NCBI GenBank assembly: GCA_012960155.1
Contig: DUBU01000013.1
Location: 25,816 to 89,815 of the forward strand
Direction of reading: 5' to 3'
Source: Micavibrio sp.
Lineage (GTDB): Bacteria; Pseudomonadota; Alphaproteobacteria; Micavibrionales; Micavibrionaceae
DNA: 64,000 nt
Shown here: positions 35,319 through 41,555 of the stretch, in pieces
Layout of the letters: each line of letters begins with the position of its first letter
Position numbering within the stretch: position 1 is the first letter of the stretch
Position numbers and translations under genes: made by a program
The notes under the pieces: model-generated
The model's input: the letters and a program-made list of their open reading frames with translations, nothing else
The model's database searches: none
What the model was told of the DNA's origin: nothing

Positions 35319-35963
35319 TTATTCTTGTAATAACATTGCAGCAACGGCAGCTGTTTGCTCTTTATTCAAGAGAATTTGATAAGCGCCGGTTTCGGTTTCC
35401 ATGATATTAGCTTCCTCGTAAGGAATGCTGTATACGCGCGGTTGCGCTTCGGGCGCGATAGAGGGCTGTAATTCGAAATAGATATGATCGACATCTTGGT
35501 CTTTGTAGATAACGGCATCGACTTCTCCTGTGATATTTCCTTCAAAATCAATAATTTGAGCATTTTTGAGCATGCGCATATTCACATTGTCTTTGTTTTC
35601 CAGTGGTTCGATTATTGGCGCTGGCGCAGTTGATGATGTGTAGGCGGCTTTGGCTTTTTCTAGCTGTAAACCTGCATTTAAACCAGGGGAGGCAATATTG
35701 GCGCCATCTGCTACATCTTCAACTGCATCACCAATGGCGCTTACGATTGACTTGTCGGACTCCTCACTTTGTGTAATGGCATTGCTATTAACGCTTTCAG
35801 GTGTGCCGTCCTTGCTGAAGTACCATCCCGCAAAGAAGATGATGGCGACTACGAATAAACCGGACCACATAAAAAACGATACTGTTCGTTTAGCATAAGG
35901 CATGTTCGTATTTTGCTCTAGAATAGGGGCATTTTCTGGCTCGAAGCCATTTGCTTGTGACAT
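35319..35963 (-). CDS. Membrane-anchored protein with a PRC-barrel-like C-terminus
   Basis: 214 residues: a cytoplasmic N-terminus, one membrane segment (about residues 30-49, MWSGLFVVAIIFFAGWYF), a low-complexity stretch, and a C-terminal region (about 130-205) that reads like a PRC-barrel (AQIIDFEGNITGEVDAVIYKDQDV). It follows the secreted 85-aa gene by 23 bases, so both should be transcribed from promoter 2 at 36277. It resembles in its C-terminus the two-PRC-barrel protein at 36377-37273. Function unknown. Confidence 0.78.
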   Translation of the reverse strand: MSQANGFEPENAPILEQNTNMPYAKRTVSFFMWSGLFVVAIIFFAGWYFSKDGTPESVNSNAITQSEESDKSIVSAIGDAVEDVADGANIASPGLNAGLQLEKAKAAYTSSTAPAPIIEPLENKDNVNMRMLKNAQIIDFEGNITGEVDAVIYKDQDVDHIYFELQPSIAPEAQPRVYSIPYEEANIMETETGAYQILLNKEQTAAVAAMLLQE

Positions 35964-35986
35964 GGTTCTGTAATCCTACTGTTAAA

Positions 35987-36244
35987 TTAGATGCCTTGTG
36001 TTGCTTTAGGCTTTTTGGCCTGAGGCTCTTGCTCTGATTCTAGTTCTTCTAGCAGTTCCATAGGAATAGCGGCGCGAGAATCTGATTCAGGAAGCGTTAC
36101 CGGCTGGTTAGGCTGGTAAAGGCCTTGTTCTTGCATATTTCCCAGAACTTCCTTTTCATCAATACTTTCAACACTTGCCCATACACTTACGCCAGACATG
36201 GCGAGAAGGGCTGTAGCAGTCAGGATTGTTGTACGGAATTTCAT
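35987..36244 (-). CDS. Small secreted protein, 85 aa
   Basis: The ATG at 36244 follows AAGAGAGG, and the N-terminus is a signal peptide (MKFRTTILTATALLAMSGVSVWAS). The mature part is acidic and proline-rich (QPNQPVTLPES, EELESEQEPQAKKPK). A longer upstream reading would put 34 residues ahead of the signal peptide and is rejected. It is the first gene of an operon with the PRC-barrel-like gene and lies behind the GGAAC-type promoter at 36277-36301. No family recognised. Confidence 0.75.
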   Translation of the reverse strand: MKFRTTILTATALLAMSGVSVWASVESIDEKEVLGNMQEQGLYQPNQPVTLPESDSRAAIPMELLEELESEQEPQAKKPKATQGI

Positions 36245-36276
36245 AGTAACCTCTCTTTTTGTTATTCGCATATACC

Positions 36277-36301
36277 TACGCTTTAAGCCCTTGAAAGTTC
36301 C
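36277..36301 (-). promoter_or_regulatory. EcfG-type promoter 2
   Basis: Minus-strand GGAAC-N16-CGTA, 33 bases before the start of the 85-aa secreted protein. Confidence 0.72.
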
Positions 36302-36312
36302 GCATAAAGTAG

Positions 36313-36340
36313 AACCAGCCTCCTGTGCAGGAGGCTGGTT
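36313..36340. terminator. Terminator after the PRC-barrel gene
   Basis: A perfect 12-bp stem, AACCAGCCTCCT/AGGAGGCTGGTT, with a 4-base loop, 36 bases after the stop codon of the gene at 36377-37273 and just upstream of promoter 2. The tract after it on the minus strand is only moderately T-rich. Confidence 0.7.
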
Positions 36341-36376
36341 TTCCACTTTGTGGGAGTACTACCGGGAGAGTAGTTA

Positions 36377-37273
36377 TTAGTTTACAGCTGTGCGCTTGTA
36401 AGTTTGAAACTGTCCTGACTGAGCAGTTGTCAGTTGGAAGTTAGCGTCACCTTTATCATTTTTCACAACAGTTGTGTCGTTAAAGGCAATGGCTGCTTTT
36501 TCGCCACCCATGTTCAGGGTTTTGTTATAGCCAACGATGATTTTGTCAGCTTTACCGCCCTTGAATGACAGGTTATCAACATCAGCCAGGTTTTCGCCAT
36601 CCGGTGTTACCAGGTGTCCGTCCATCAGAGCTGCTACGCTGTAGCCACCTTGTGGCATAACGCGTACTTTTGCGTCTGTGCTGTCTGCTTCATAGCTAAA
36701 TGTTGCAGCTTGTTCGATCATTTCTTCTGTCAGGGAAGAGATGACATCACCTTCCTGGTTTTTCTTAGTAATCAGGCTGTAGTCATAGGCAACCATTTTA
36801 CCAAGACCTGTGAAATCACCATCGGCTAGTACGACCATTTGAGCGTTACCGTTCTGGTCCAGAATAATGTCGTGAATTTTAGCAACACGATCACCGTCTA
36901 CATTGTAGATAGGCTCGCCCAGCATGCCGCTGGCTGTCATACGGCTTTTGATAGAGACTTTTTCAAGTTCAATATCGTTGTCGTAGTTTGCTTTTGTATC
37001 AAACAATGTAGCGCGCACGCTCTCTACTGCTTTTTCTGTTTTTTCAGCAACCGTATTGGCAGCATCACCAACAGCGTCTTTCGTGTCTTCCCAACCTTGC
37101 TCGACTTCTTTTTCAGTCAGCTTGTGGGCATCTTCTTGGCCTTCAGTACGCTCAACTTTAACTTCTGTAGAAGTCTTTGCTTTAAGCTCTGCTTCAGCCA
37201 TTGCTGGCGTGGCTGCAGACATAAGAACTGCCAGTGAGGCAGCTGCTAACAATTTTGTGTTCAGGGTTTTCAT
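36377..37273 (-). CDS. Periplasmic protein with two PRC-barrel-like domains
   Basis: 298 residues with a clear signal peptide (AATPAMA-EAE). A charged helical linker follows (about 30-90, with DTKDAVGDAANTVAEKTEKA similar to stress-protein amphipathic helices). Then come two PRC-barrel-like modules: about 110-200 (SGMLGEPIYNVDGDRVAKIHDIILDQNG) and about 205-290 (LMDGHLVTPDGENLADVDNL). PRC-barrels are binding modules found in alphaproteobacterial envelope stress proteins. It has its own stress promoter at 37323-37347 and a terminator at 36313-36340. The ligand is unknown. Confidence 0.85.
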   Translation of the reverse strand: MKTLNTKLLAAASLAVLMSAATPAMAEAELKAKTSTEVKVERTEGQEDAHKLTEKEVEQGWEDTKDAVGDAANTVAEKTEKAVESVRATLFDTKANYDNDIELEKVSIKSRMTASGMLGEPIYNVDGDRVAKIHDIILDQNGNAQMVVLADGDFTGLGKMVAYDYSLITKKNQEGDVISSLTEEMIEQAATFSYEADSTDAKVRVMPQGGYSVAALMDGHLVTPDGENLADVDNLSFKGGKADKIIVGYNKTLNMGGEKAAIAFNDTTVVKNDKGDANFQLTTAQSGQFQTYKRTAVN

Positions 37274-37322
37274 GGTTCTGATCCTTTCATTACCAAATCA
37301 ATTATCGATTTACACCCTCTCT

Positions 37323-37347
37323 AACGTGTAATGTTTTGAAGTGTTCC
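37323..37347 (-). promoter_or_regulatory. EcfG-type promoter 3
   Basis: Minus-strand GGAAC-N16-CGTT, an exact match to the consensus, 50 bases before the PRC-barrel gene start. Confidence 0.78.
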
Positions 37348-37360
37348 AAAATATTTATAA

Positions 37361-37390
37361 AAAATTTGGCCGACGCTGTTAACGCCGGCC
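37361..37390 (-). terminator. Terminator after the 93-aa gene
   Basis: On the minus strand GGCCGGCG-N7-CGTCGGCC is followed by a T-rich run. It ends the gene at 37447-37728 just upstream of promoter 3. Confidence 0.75.
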
Positions 37391-37446
37391 AGTGGGTTTG
37401 GGACTATGTGTGGGACTGTCCCATGCGGGGTAAAGTAGTAAGGGGA

Positions 37447-37728
37447 TTAGTGCGTACGAATATCAATACGATCAAAGTGGCCCACTTGCTGTTCTGCTTT
37501 GGACTTTAAGTCTTCCAGATCAGCCAGCAGGTCAAATAGATAGCTATCGCTATGTGAAGCGTAATCCTGATCTTCGCTACGTTCGAAATATGTTTCGATT
37601 ACCAGAATGTCTTCAGCAGGAATCTCGTTTCCAATATCATAAGGGGCATAACCTTTCTTGATATACATCTCGGCAACAAGTGGGTGTGTGATGCCACTAA
37701 CTGTCTTTGTACTAATGATGTCATGCAT
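37447..37728 (-). CDS. Hypothetical cytoplasmic protein, 93 aa
   Basis: The ATG at 37728 follows AGGAAGAG. The protein is soluble and acidic, with a central VIETYFERSEDQDYASHSD stretch and a C-terminal helix (LFDLLADLEDLKSKAEQQV). No signal peptide, no membrane segment and no family that I recognise. It lies inside the stress-gene cluster and points the same way as its neighbours, but I did not find a clean GGAAC-type promoter in front of it; TTGCCG and TATATT upstream could be an ordinary sigma-70 promoter. A terminator follows. Confidence 0.7.
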   Translation of the reverse strand: MHDIISTKTVSGITHPLVAEMYIKKGYAPYDIGNEIPAEDILVIETYFERSEDQDYASHSDSYLFDLLADLEDLKSKAEQQVGHFDRIDIRTH

Positions 37729-37865
37729 TGTTCTCTTCCTTTCGTTGTTGGGACAATTCCAATATAGAACGCTTGTGTAACGGCAAAATGACTCCAATGT
37801 TTCTTTTGCGAAAAACTTCGTATCAGTTTTGTAACAGTTTCCGTGATGTGGCTTGGCGACATAAA

Positions 37866-37895
37866 AAAACGCCCTGCGGTGGGGCAGGGCGTTTT
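37866..37895. terminator. Terminator after the lipoprotein gene
   Basis: A 12-bp stem, AAAACGCCCTGC/GCAGGGCGTTTT, with a 6-base loop and T-run on the minus strand. Confidence 0.88.
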
Positions 37896-37918
37896 CTTGC
37901 GGGTGTCAGTAAATGTGA

Positions 37919-38149
37919 TTAATCATCAAGATCAATATCATCTTCATCTGTCATGGCACCGGTAGCAGCACCGGCAGCACCGCCAATTATGACACCTGTG
38001 GCTACACTGCCACCTGTGACTGCGGCACCGACTGCACCGATACCGGCGCCGATACCACCGCCACTTAAGGCGCGGTCTGTTTTAGATGAGCCACAAGCGG
38101 CCAGAGACAAACAAGCAACTAATGCTAAAGCGAAAATCAGAGGTTTCAT
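37919..38149 (-). CDS. Small glycine-zipper lipoprotein, 76 aa
   Basis: The signal peptide ends in the lipobox LAAC (Cys19), so the mature protein starts with a lipidated Cys and should sit in the outer membrane. The middle is a glycine/alanine-rich zipper (GGGIGAGIGAVGAAVTGG, then GVIIGGAAGAATGAM) like that of SlyB/OsmB-type small lipoproteins, followed by an acidic end (DEDDIDLDD). The start is supported by GAGGAG. It follows the EF-hand gene by 26 bases and has no promoter of its own, so the two are probably one operon from promoter 4. Confidence 0.85.
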   Translation of the reverse strand: MKPLIFALALVACLSLAACGSSKTDRALSGGGIGAGIGAVGAAVTGGSVATGVIIGGAAGAATGAMTDEDDIDLDD

Positions 38150-38175
38150 GATACTTACTCCTCTATTTTTAGTTG

Positions 38176-38724
38176 TTACTGGTTATAGATGTCTTGTTCG
38201 GCATTCAGCGGAGCCAAAGAAGCGATGTAGGCTTTTTCCCACTCGTCCAGCTCGATTGTGCCGCTGTCGTCCAGATCCAGTGCCAAGAAGCCTTCATTGA
38301 TGAATTCTTTGGCAGACAGACCGTCTTCATCTTCATCGAAGCGGATCAGGCCAGAGTCCTGATAGAAAGCCTCGTAAGTGTATTCAGTCAGATCTGTGTA
38401 ACCATCGTCGTTATAATCAACGAAGCGGTATGTTTCTTTTTCCATTGGAATAATGGTGTACATGGTTTCCTGATCCCATTCGATATTATCGATAACTTCG
38501 TTGCCGTCCTTATCGAAGACATAGAACAGTTTTTCACCAACTTCTTCGCGTGAATACATACCGTCATTGTTCACATCGAACATAGAGAATTTAATCTGGT
38601 TTGTTTCAGGAAGTGTGCGTGTTTGTACTACAGTTGTTGTTTTTTCTGTTTCTGCTTGTGCGGCCGGAATGGCGCCCATCAGGGCTACGGCTGCTACAGT
38701 GGCTGATAAAGCTAAACGTTTCAT
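38176..38724 (-). CDS. Periplasmic protein with five EF-hand-like calcium loops
   Basis: 182 residues with a signal peptide (AIPAAQA-ETE). Five loops of EF-hand type start at about Asp50 (DVNNDGMYSREE), Asp71 (DKDGNEVIDNIE), Asp103 (DYNDDGYTDLTE), Asp130 (DEDEDGLSAKEF) and Asp150 (DLDDSGTIELDE). All but the last pair lie 20-30 residues apart. The acidic residues at loop positions 1, 3 and 5 are well kept, so calcium binding is likely. It is the first gene of an operon with the glycine-zipper lipoprotein and lies behind the exact GGAAC-N16-CGTT promoter at 38762. Periplasmic EF-hand proteins of this build are known in proteobacteria, mostly of unknown role. Confidence 0.88.
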   Translation of the reverse strand: MKRLALSATVAAVALMGAIPAAQAETEKTTTVVQTRTLPETNQIKFSMFDVNNDGMYSREEVGEKLFYVFDKDGNEVIDNIEWDQETMYTIIPMEKETYRFVDYNDDGYTDLTEYTYEAFYQDSGLIRFDEDEDGLSAKEFINEGFLALDLDDSGTIELDEWEKAYIASLAPLNAEQDIYNQ

Positions 38725-38761
38725 GACAAGTTCTCCTTTGTGTAATGACTTGTAGATAGCA

Positions 38762-38786
38762 AACGAAATGCCGTGTGATTTGTTCC
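38762..38786 (-). promoter_or_regulatory. EcfG-type promoter 4
   Basis: Minus-strand GGAAC-N16-CGTT, 38 bases before the EF-hand gene start. Confidence 0.78.
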
Positions 38787-38807
38787 TTAAAATTAGTAAA
38801 AAATAAA

Positions 38808-38825
38808 AAGGGCCCGAAGGCCCTT
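38808..38825. terminator. Terminator after the 56-aa gene
   Basis: AAGGGCC-CGAA-GGCCCTT, a 7-bp stem with a tetraloop, flanked by A-runs on the plus strand that read as T on the minus strand. Confidence 0.75.
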
Positions 38826-38860
38826 AGTATTCAAATGATAGTTGTTATGTGTTCTTAGAG

Positions 38861-39031
38861 TTAATCTGTTGTTGCGTCGTCGATTTCATCGCCGATTTCT
38901 TCACCGACCTCTCCAATACTTTCAGCGAGTTCTTCGCCAGGGCTTTGCTGGTCCATCTCCTCGTAGGCGACGATTGCAAAAATGCCTAGAAGTAGGACAA
39001 TCACGATAGTTAACAGGGACTTATTGTTCAT
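38861..39031 (-). CDS. Small single-span membrane protein with acidic tail, 56 aa
   Basis: An ATG frame of 57 codons behind AAAGGAGTAATAGTC. Residues 4-22 are a membrane helix (KSLLTIVIVLLLGIFAIVAY); the rest is an acidic tail (GEELAESIGEVGEEIGDEIDDATTD). It lies 27 bases after the entericidin-like gene with no promoter of its own, so it is probably the second gene of that operon. The architecture resembles the 72-aa protein at 35047-35265. Family unknown. Confidence 0.75.
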   Translation of the reverse strand: MNNKSLLTIVIVLLLGIFAIVAYEEMDQQSPGEELAESIGEVGEEIGDEIDDATTD

Positions 39032-39058
39032 GACTATTACTCCTTTAATTCAGTCTAA

Positions 39059-39196
39059 TTAATTAGCTGCATCTTGTACTGTTTCACCAGCATTCTCGAT
39101 GTCTTGGCCGGCGCCTTCAACAGTGTTACAAGCTGTGATGCCCATAGATAGAAGGCCTAAGCCCATCAAAGTCAGTAATGTTGTACGTTTAATCAT
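39059..39196 (-). CDS. Entericidin-like small lipoprotein, 45 aa
   Basis: The 45 residues show a signal peptide with lipobox ITAC (Cys23), followed by NTVEGAGQDIENAGETVQDAA. This is the typical entericidin A/B pattern of a lipidated cysteine, a VEGAG-DI start and an amphipathic helix. Entericidins are tiny envelope lipoproteins induced in stress and stationary phase. The ribosome site AAAGGAT is good. The exact-spaced stress promoter at 39236-39260 lies 40 bases upstream. The 56-aa membrane gene follows in the same operon. Confidence 0.85.
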   Translation of the reverse strand: MIKRTTLLTLMGLGLLSMGITACNTVEGAGQDIENAGETVQDAAN

Positions 39197-39235
39197 TGTA
39201 TTAATCCTTTCATTGCCTTTGCATTCAGTGATACT

Positions 39236-39260
39236 TACGTATGAAATTGCTAAAAGTTCC
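39236..39260 (-). promoter_or_regulatory. EcfG-type promoter 5
   Basis: Minus-strand GGAAC-N16-CGTA. Its -35 element overlaps the stop codon of the upstream gene, 40 bases before the entericidin-like start. Confidence 0.72.
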
Positions 39261-39694
39261 TACAGAAAACGATCTGCCAGTATGTAACCAGCCAAACTAG
39301 CCAGTAGCAGGGTCGTTTTAGGGTTTTCATTAATAGGTTTGCTTAATTCCTCATCCGCAACATCCATTGCTAAATGAATTGTTTGAAGCAGTTCCTGACG
39401 TGCTTTTTCAGCACGGCGCTGCTTATATTGCATAATTAAATAAGCTGCCAAAGTTGTAATAATGGCGAGAGCGAACGCTCCGGCACCTGCATAAAATGCA
39501 GCGACTTGTGGCTCATAATTTGCGTTCATCCATAAGAACGCTGCATAAACCAAGAAGCCAAAACCCGTCAGGACGAGAAGGCCGGTTAGGGCAGCGAGCC
39601 CTAACCCTGCCTTTGTGCGCCCTGTAAAGGGCATGGCGTTGCTAATTATGCGGTTAACGAGCATTTGCTCTGCTGTTTCTAACAACGCACTCAT
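39260..39694 (-). CDS. Two-span membrane protein, phage-holin/YqjE-like
   Basis: 144 residues with two strong membrane helices (about 30-54, GLGLAALTGLLVLTGFGFLV, and about 67-88, AAFYAGAGAFALAIITTLAA). A charged amphipathic helix follows (KQRRAEKARQELLQTIHLAMD) and a short hydrophobic end (TLLLASLAGYILADRFL). This layout and the pairing with an ElaB/YqjD-like gene three bases upstream match the yqjD-yqjE arrangement of enterobacteria. Both should be read from promoter 6. Confidence 0.75.
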   Translation of the reverse strand: MSALLETAEQMLVNRIISNAMPFTGRTKAGLGLAALTGLLVLTGFGFLVYAAFLWMNANYEPQVAAFYAGAGAFALAIITTLAAYLIMQYKQRRAEKARQELLQTIHLAMDVADEELSKPINENPKTTLLLASLAGYILADRFL

Positions 39695-39697
39695 GGC

Positions 39698-39985
39698 TTA
39701 TCTCCGTGCCAATAGCATGCTTGCCAGTACACCAACACCAAATGCTACGGCGACTGATTTGCCTGGTTTAGCTTTTACGCCAGCTTCAAGACTCTTGTAT
39801 GTGTCTTGTGCGCGGTGCTCCATTTCACCAATGCGGTGAGCAAGCATCTTTTTCATTTCCTGAGTATGCTGCGTACCATCTTTGCGAATGTGCTTAGTCA
39901 GCTCCACAACATTTGTACGTAGGGAATCAAGATCTTCGCGGATTTCGTCGATTTCGGGATATGTAGTTTTCTTAGACTTAGGCAT
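39698..39985 (-). CDS. ElaB/YqjD/DUF883-like membrane-tail protein
   Basis: 95 residues: a long charged helix (IDEIREDLDSLRTNVVELTKHIRKDG...) and a C-terminal glycine-containing membrane segment closing in basic residues (SVAVAFGVGVLASMLLARR). This is the DUF883 build. Enterobacterial relatives are stationary-phase inner-membrane proteins that bind ribosomes; here that role is inferred only. It has GAAGGAGG upstream, the consensus stress promoter at 40027-40051, and is coupled to the two-span gene at a 3-base distance. Confidence 0.85.
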   Translation of the reverse strand: MPKSKKTTYPEIDEIREDLDSLRTNVVELTKHIRKDGTQHTQEMKKMLAHRIGEMEHRAQDTYKSLEAGVKAKPGKSVAVAFGVGVLASMLLARR

Positions 39986-40026
39986 CTTGGCCTCCTTCGT
40001 TAAATTAATTTGCCTTGCAATAATTC

Positions 40027-40051
40027 AACGATGCAGGTGCGAAGAAGTTCC
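40027..40051 (-). promoter_or_regulatory. EcfG-type promoter 6
   Basis: Minus-strand GGAAC-N16-CGTT, an exact match, 42 bases before the DUF883-like gene. Confidence 0.78.
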
Positions 40052-40073
40052 GAATTTTTCAGAAAATGTCTAA

Positions 40074-40799
40074 TTAGTCGATTTTGCCGGTGAACATATA
40101 ACCGACACCACGGACTGTTTTAATAAGTGTAGGGGACTTTGTATCATCGCCAATCTTTTTACGAAGGCGTGCGATCTGGATATCGATGGCACGGTCATAG
40201 ACGTCATACTCGCCGTCACGAGTTAGCGTGAACAGTCTTTCGCGGCTTAGAGCTTTGTTAGGGGACAGTAATAAAGCCTCTAATAACTTGAACTCGCCAG
40301 TAGTTAATTCTGCTGATGAAGAGTCTTTATTATATAGCTGGTATTGGTTGCGATCGAGAATCCATTGTCCTTCGAACGCAATTTTTTCTGCTGTGTCCTC
40401 GGATTCTTTGGGTGCTGCCGGGGAATCGTTGCTCGGTTCTTTGCGGCGCAGTACAGCCTTAATACGCGCAGACAACTCACGCATCTCGAATGGCTTGGTA
40501 ATATAGTCGTCTGCACCCATTTCTAGGCAGACAATCTTTTCAGTTGTATCGCTTTTGCCTGATACGACAATGATACCGGCGCTTGTTTTTGAGCGGAATT
40601 GGGGGATTAAAGTCAGACCTTCGCCGTCCGGAAGCACCAAATCAAGAAGAATTACATCTAAATGCTGATCAGCTTTTTCCAGTGCCGATGCAGAGTCTCC
40701 GGCAGTTACGATTTTGTAGCCGTCTGCCTCTAAGTATTGCGTGATAACGATTTGCAGGTTTTCGTCATCATCGATACTAAGCACTGTTTTCTTGTTCAT
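40074..40799 (-). CDS. OmpR/PhoB-family response regulator
   Basis: 241 residues. The receiver domain (about 4-118) has the acidic pair SIDDDEN, the phospho-acceptor Asp53 in LLDLVLPDG, and Lys in DYITKPFEMRE. A linker rich in Ser, Glu and Pro (SNDSPAAPKESEDTAE) joins it to a winged-helix DNA-binding domain (LTTGEFKLLEALL, ERLFTLT, DRAIDIQIARLRKKI and the TVRGVGYMF end). The ATG at 40799 has no strong ribosome site; a GTG at 40814 is the alternative. It is divergent from the ECF sigma gene, with phased TGAAAC repeats between. The partner kinase is not adjacent in the same operon; the hybrid kinase at 41556-43799 is the nearest. Confidence 0.92.
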   Translation of the reverse strand: MNKKTVLSIDDDENLQIVITQYLEADGYKIVTAGDSASALEKADQHLDVILLDLVLPDGEGLTLIPQFRSKTSAGIIVVSGKSDTTEKIVCLEMGADDYITKPFEMRELSARIKAVLRRKEPSNDSPAAPKESEDTAEKIAFEGQWILDRNQYQLYNKDSSSAELTTGEFKLLEALLLSPNKALSRERLFTLTRDGEYDVYDRAIDIQIARLRKKIGDDTKSPTLIKTVRGVGYMFTGKID

Positions 40800-40817
40800 G
40801 GTTTTTGGTACCACGCT

Positions 40818-40866
40818 TGTTACAAAAATGAAACAAAGTTTTTCAGTATTGAAACGAAAGTGACAA
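40818..40866. promoter_or_regulatory. Phased direct repeats, putative OmpR-type operator
   Basis: TGTTAC-N5-TGAAAC (40818-40834) and TGAAAC-N5-TGACAA (40850-40866) each have the 11-base period typical of OmpR/PhoB-family half-sites. The two pairs are 32 bases (three helical turns) apart. A further TGAAAC lies at 40893-40898. They sit between the response-regulator gene and the divergent sigma-factor gene, so they could control both. Confidence 0.42.
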
Positions 40867-40930
40867 AAGGGGGTTACATGGCTGTCCTATATTGAAACTG
40901 TAAGCAACGAAAACAAAAGGAATAGATACC

Positions 40931-41464
40931 ATGTTTAACAATGCAGCACTTATTCAAGAAACAGAACGCCTGAACAAATTTGCGTGGCGTTTGACCAATA
41001 ACGTGCACGATGCTGAAGACTTGGTTCAGTCCGCATTATTGCGCGCTATTGAAAAGAAACACATGTTTAAAGAAGGTACAAATCTGTACAGCTGGGTTTC
41101 AAAGATCATGTTTAATATGTTTGTTTCAAAATACCGTCGTAAGGTAAAATTTGAAAGCCAGTATGATCCAGAACCTTATTTGGAAAAGCAAAGTGTTAAG
41201 GCACAGCAGGACATCGAAATGGAAGTCCAAGATGTTGAAAAGGCTATGCAAACACTTTCAGAAGATCACAAAGACATTCTTATTATGGTTTGTGTAGAGA
41301 ATATGCAATATGCCGAAGTAGCTGAGAAACTGAATATCCCTGTAGGTACTGTTCGTTCACGTTTGTCACGTGCTCGCGATAGTCTGGAGCAGGCTATGAC
41401 TCAGCCTAAGGTAGATGCTTTCATGACACCGGCTCCTGAAATGGCCGCACGCATGGCAGCGTAA
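40931..41464 (+). CDS. ECF-type RNA polymerase sigma factor
   Basis: 177 residues with region 2 at about 8-75 (ETERLNKFAWRLTNNVHDAEDLVQSALLRAIEK, then GTNLYSWVSKIMFNMFVSKYRRK) and region 4 at about 105-160 (AMQTLSEDHKDILIMVCVENMQYAEVAEKLNIPVGTVRSRLSRAR). The short length and the FKEGTNLYSW motif resemble the EcfG general-stress class of alphaproteobacteria. The eight GGAAC-N16-CGTT/A promoters within 9 kb support that, but no NepR or PhyR is visible and its own upstream region lacks a GGAAC element, so the class stays an inference. The start has AAAAGGAATAG upstream. A terminator follows. Confidence 0.88.
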   Translation: MFNNAALIQETERLNKFAWRLTNNVHDAEDLVQSALLRAIEKKHMFKEGTNLYSWVSKIMFNMFVSKYRRKVKFESQYDPEPYLEKQSVKAQQDIEMEVQDVEKAMQTLSEDHKDILIMVCVENMQYAEVAEKLNIPVGTVRSRLSRARDSLEQAMTQPKVDAFMTPAPEMAARMAA

Positions 41465-41503
41465 TATAAAGAGTTCTAGTTCCCACTCAACTCCCCTGTA
41501 TCT

Positions 41504-41533
41504 AGACCCGGTTAGCGCCGGGTCTTTTCTTTT
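41504..41533 (+). terminator. Terminator after the sigma-factor gene
   Basis: AGACCCGG-N6-CCGGGTCT, an 8-bp stem followed by TTTCTTTT. It lies between convergent genes and may serve both. Confidence 0.85.
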
Positions 41534-41555
41534 GGTTTAATTATTTAGGTGAGTA

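Noticed and set aside
40815-40930. A GGAAC-type promoter for the sigma-factor gene itself
   Set aside because: No GGAAC element is present in the gap; only TGAAAC repeats and an AT-rich region.
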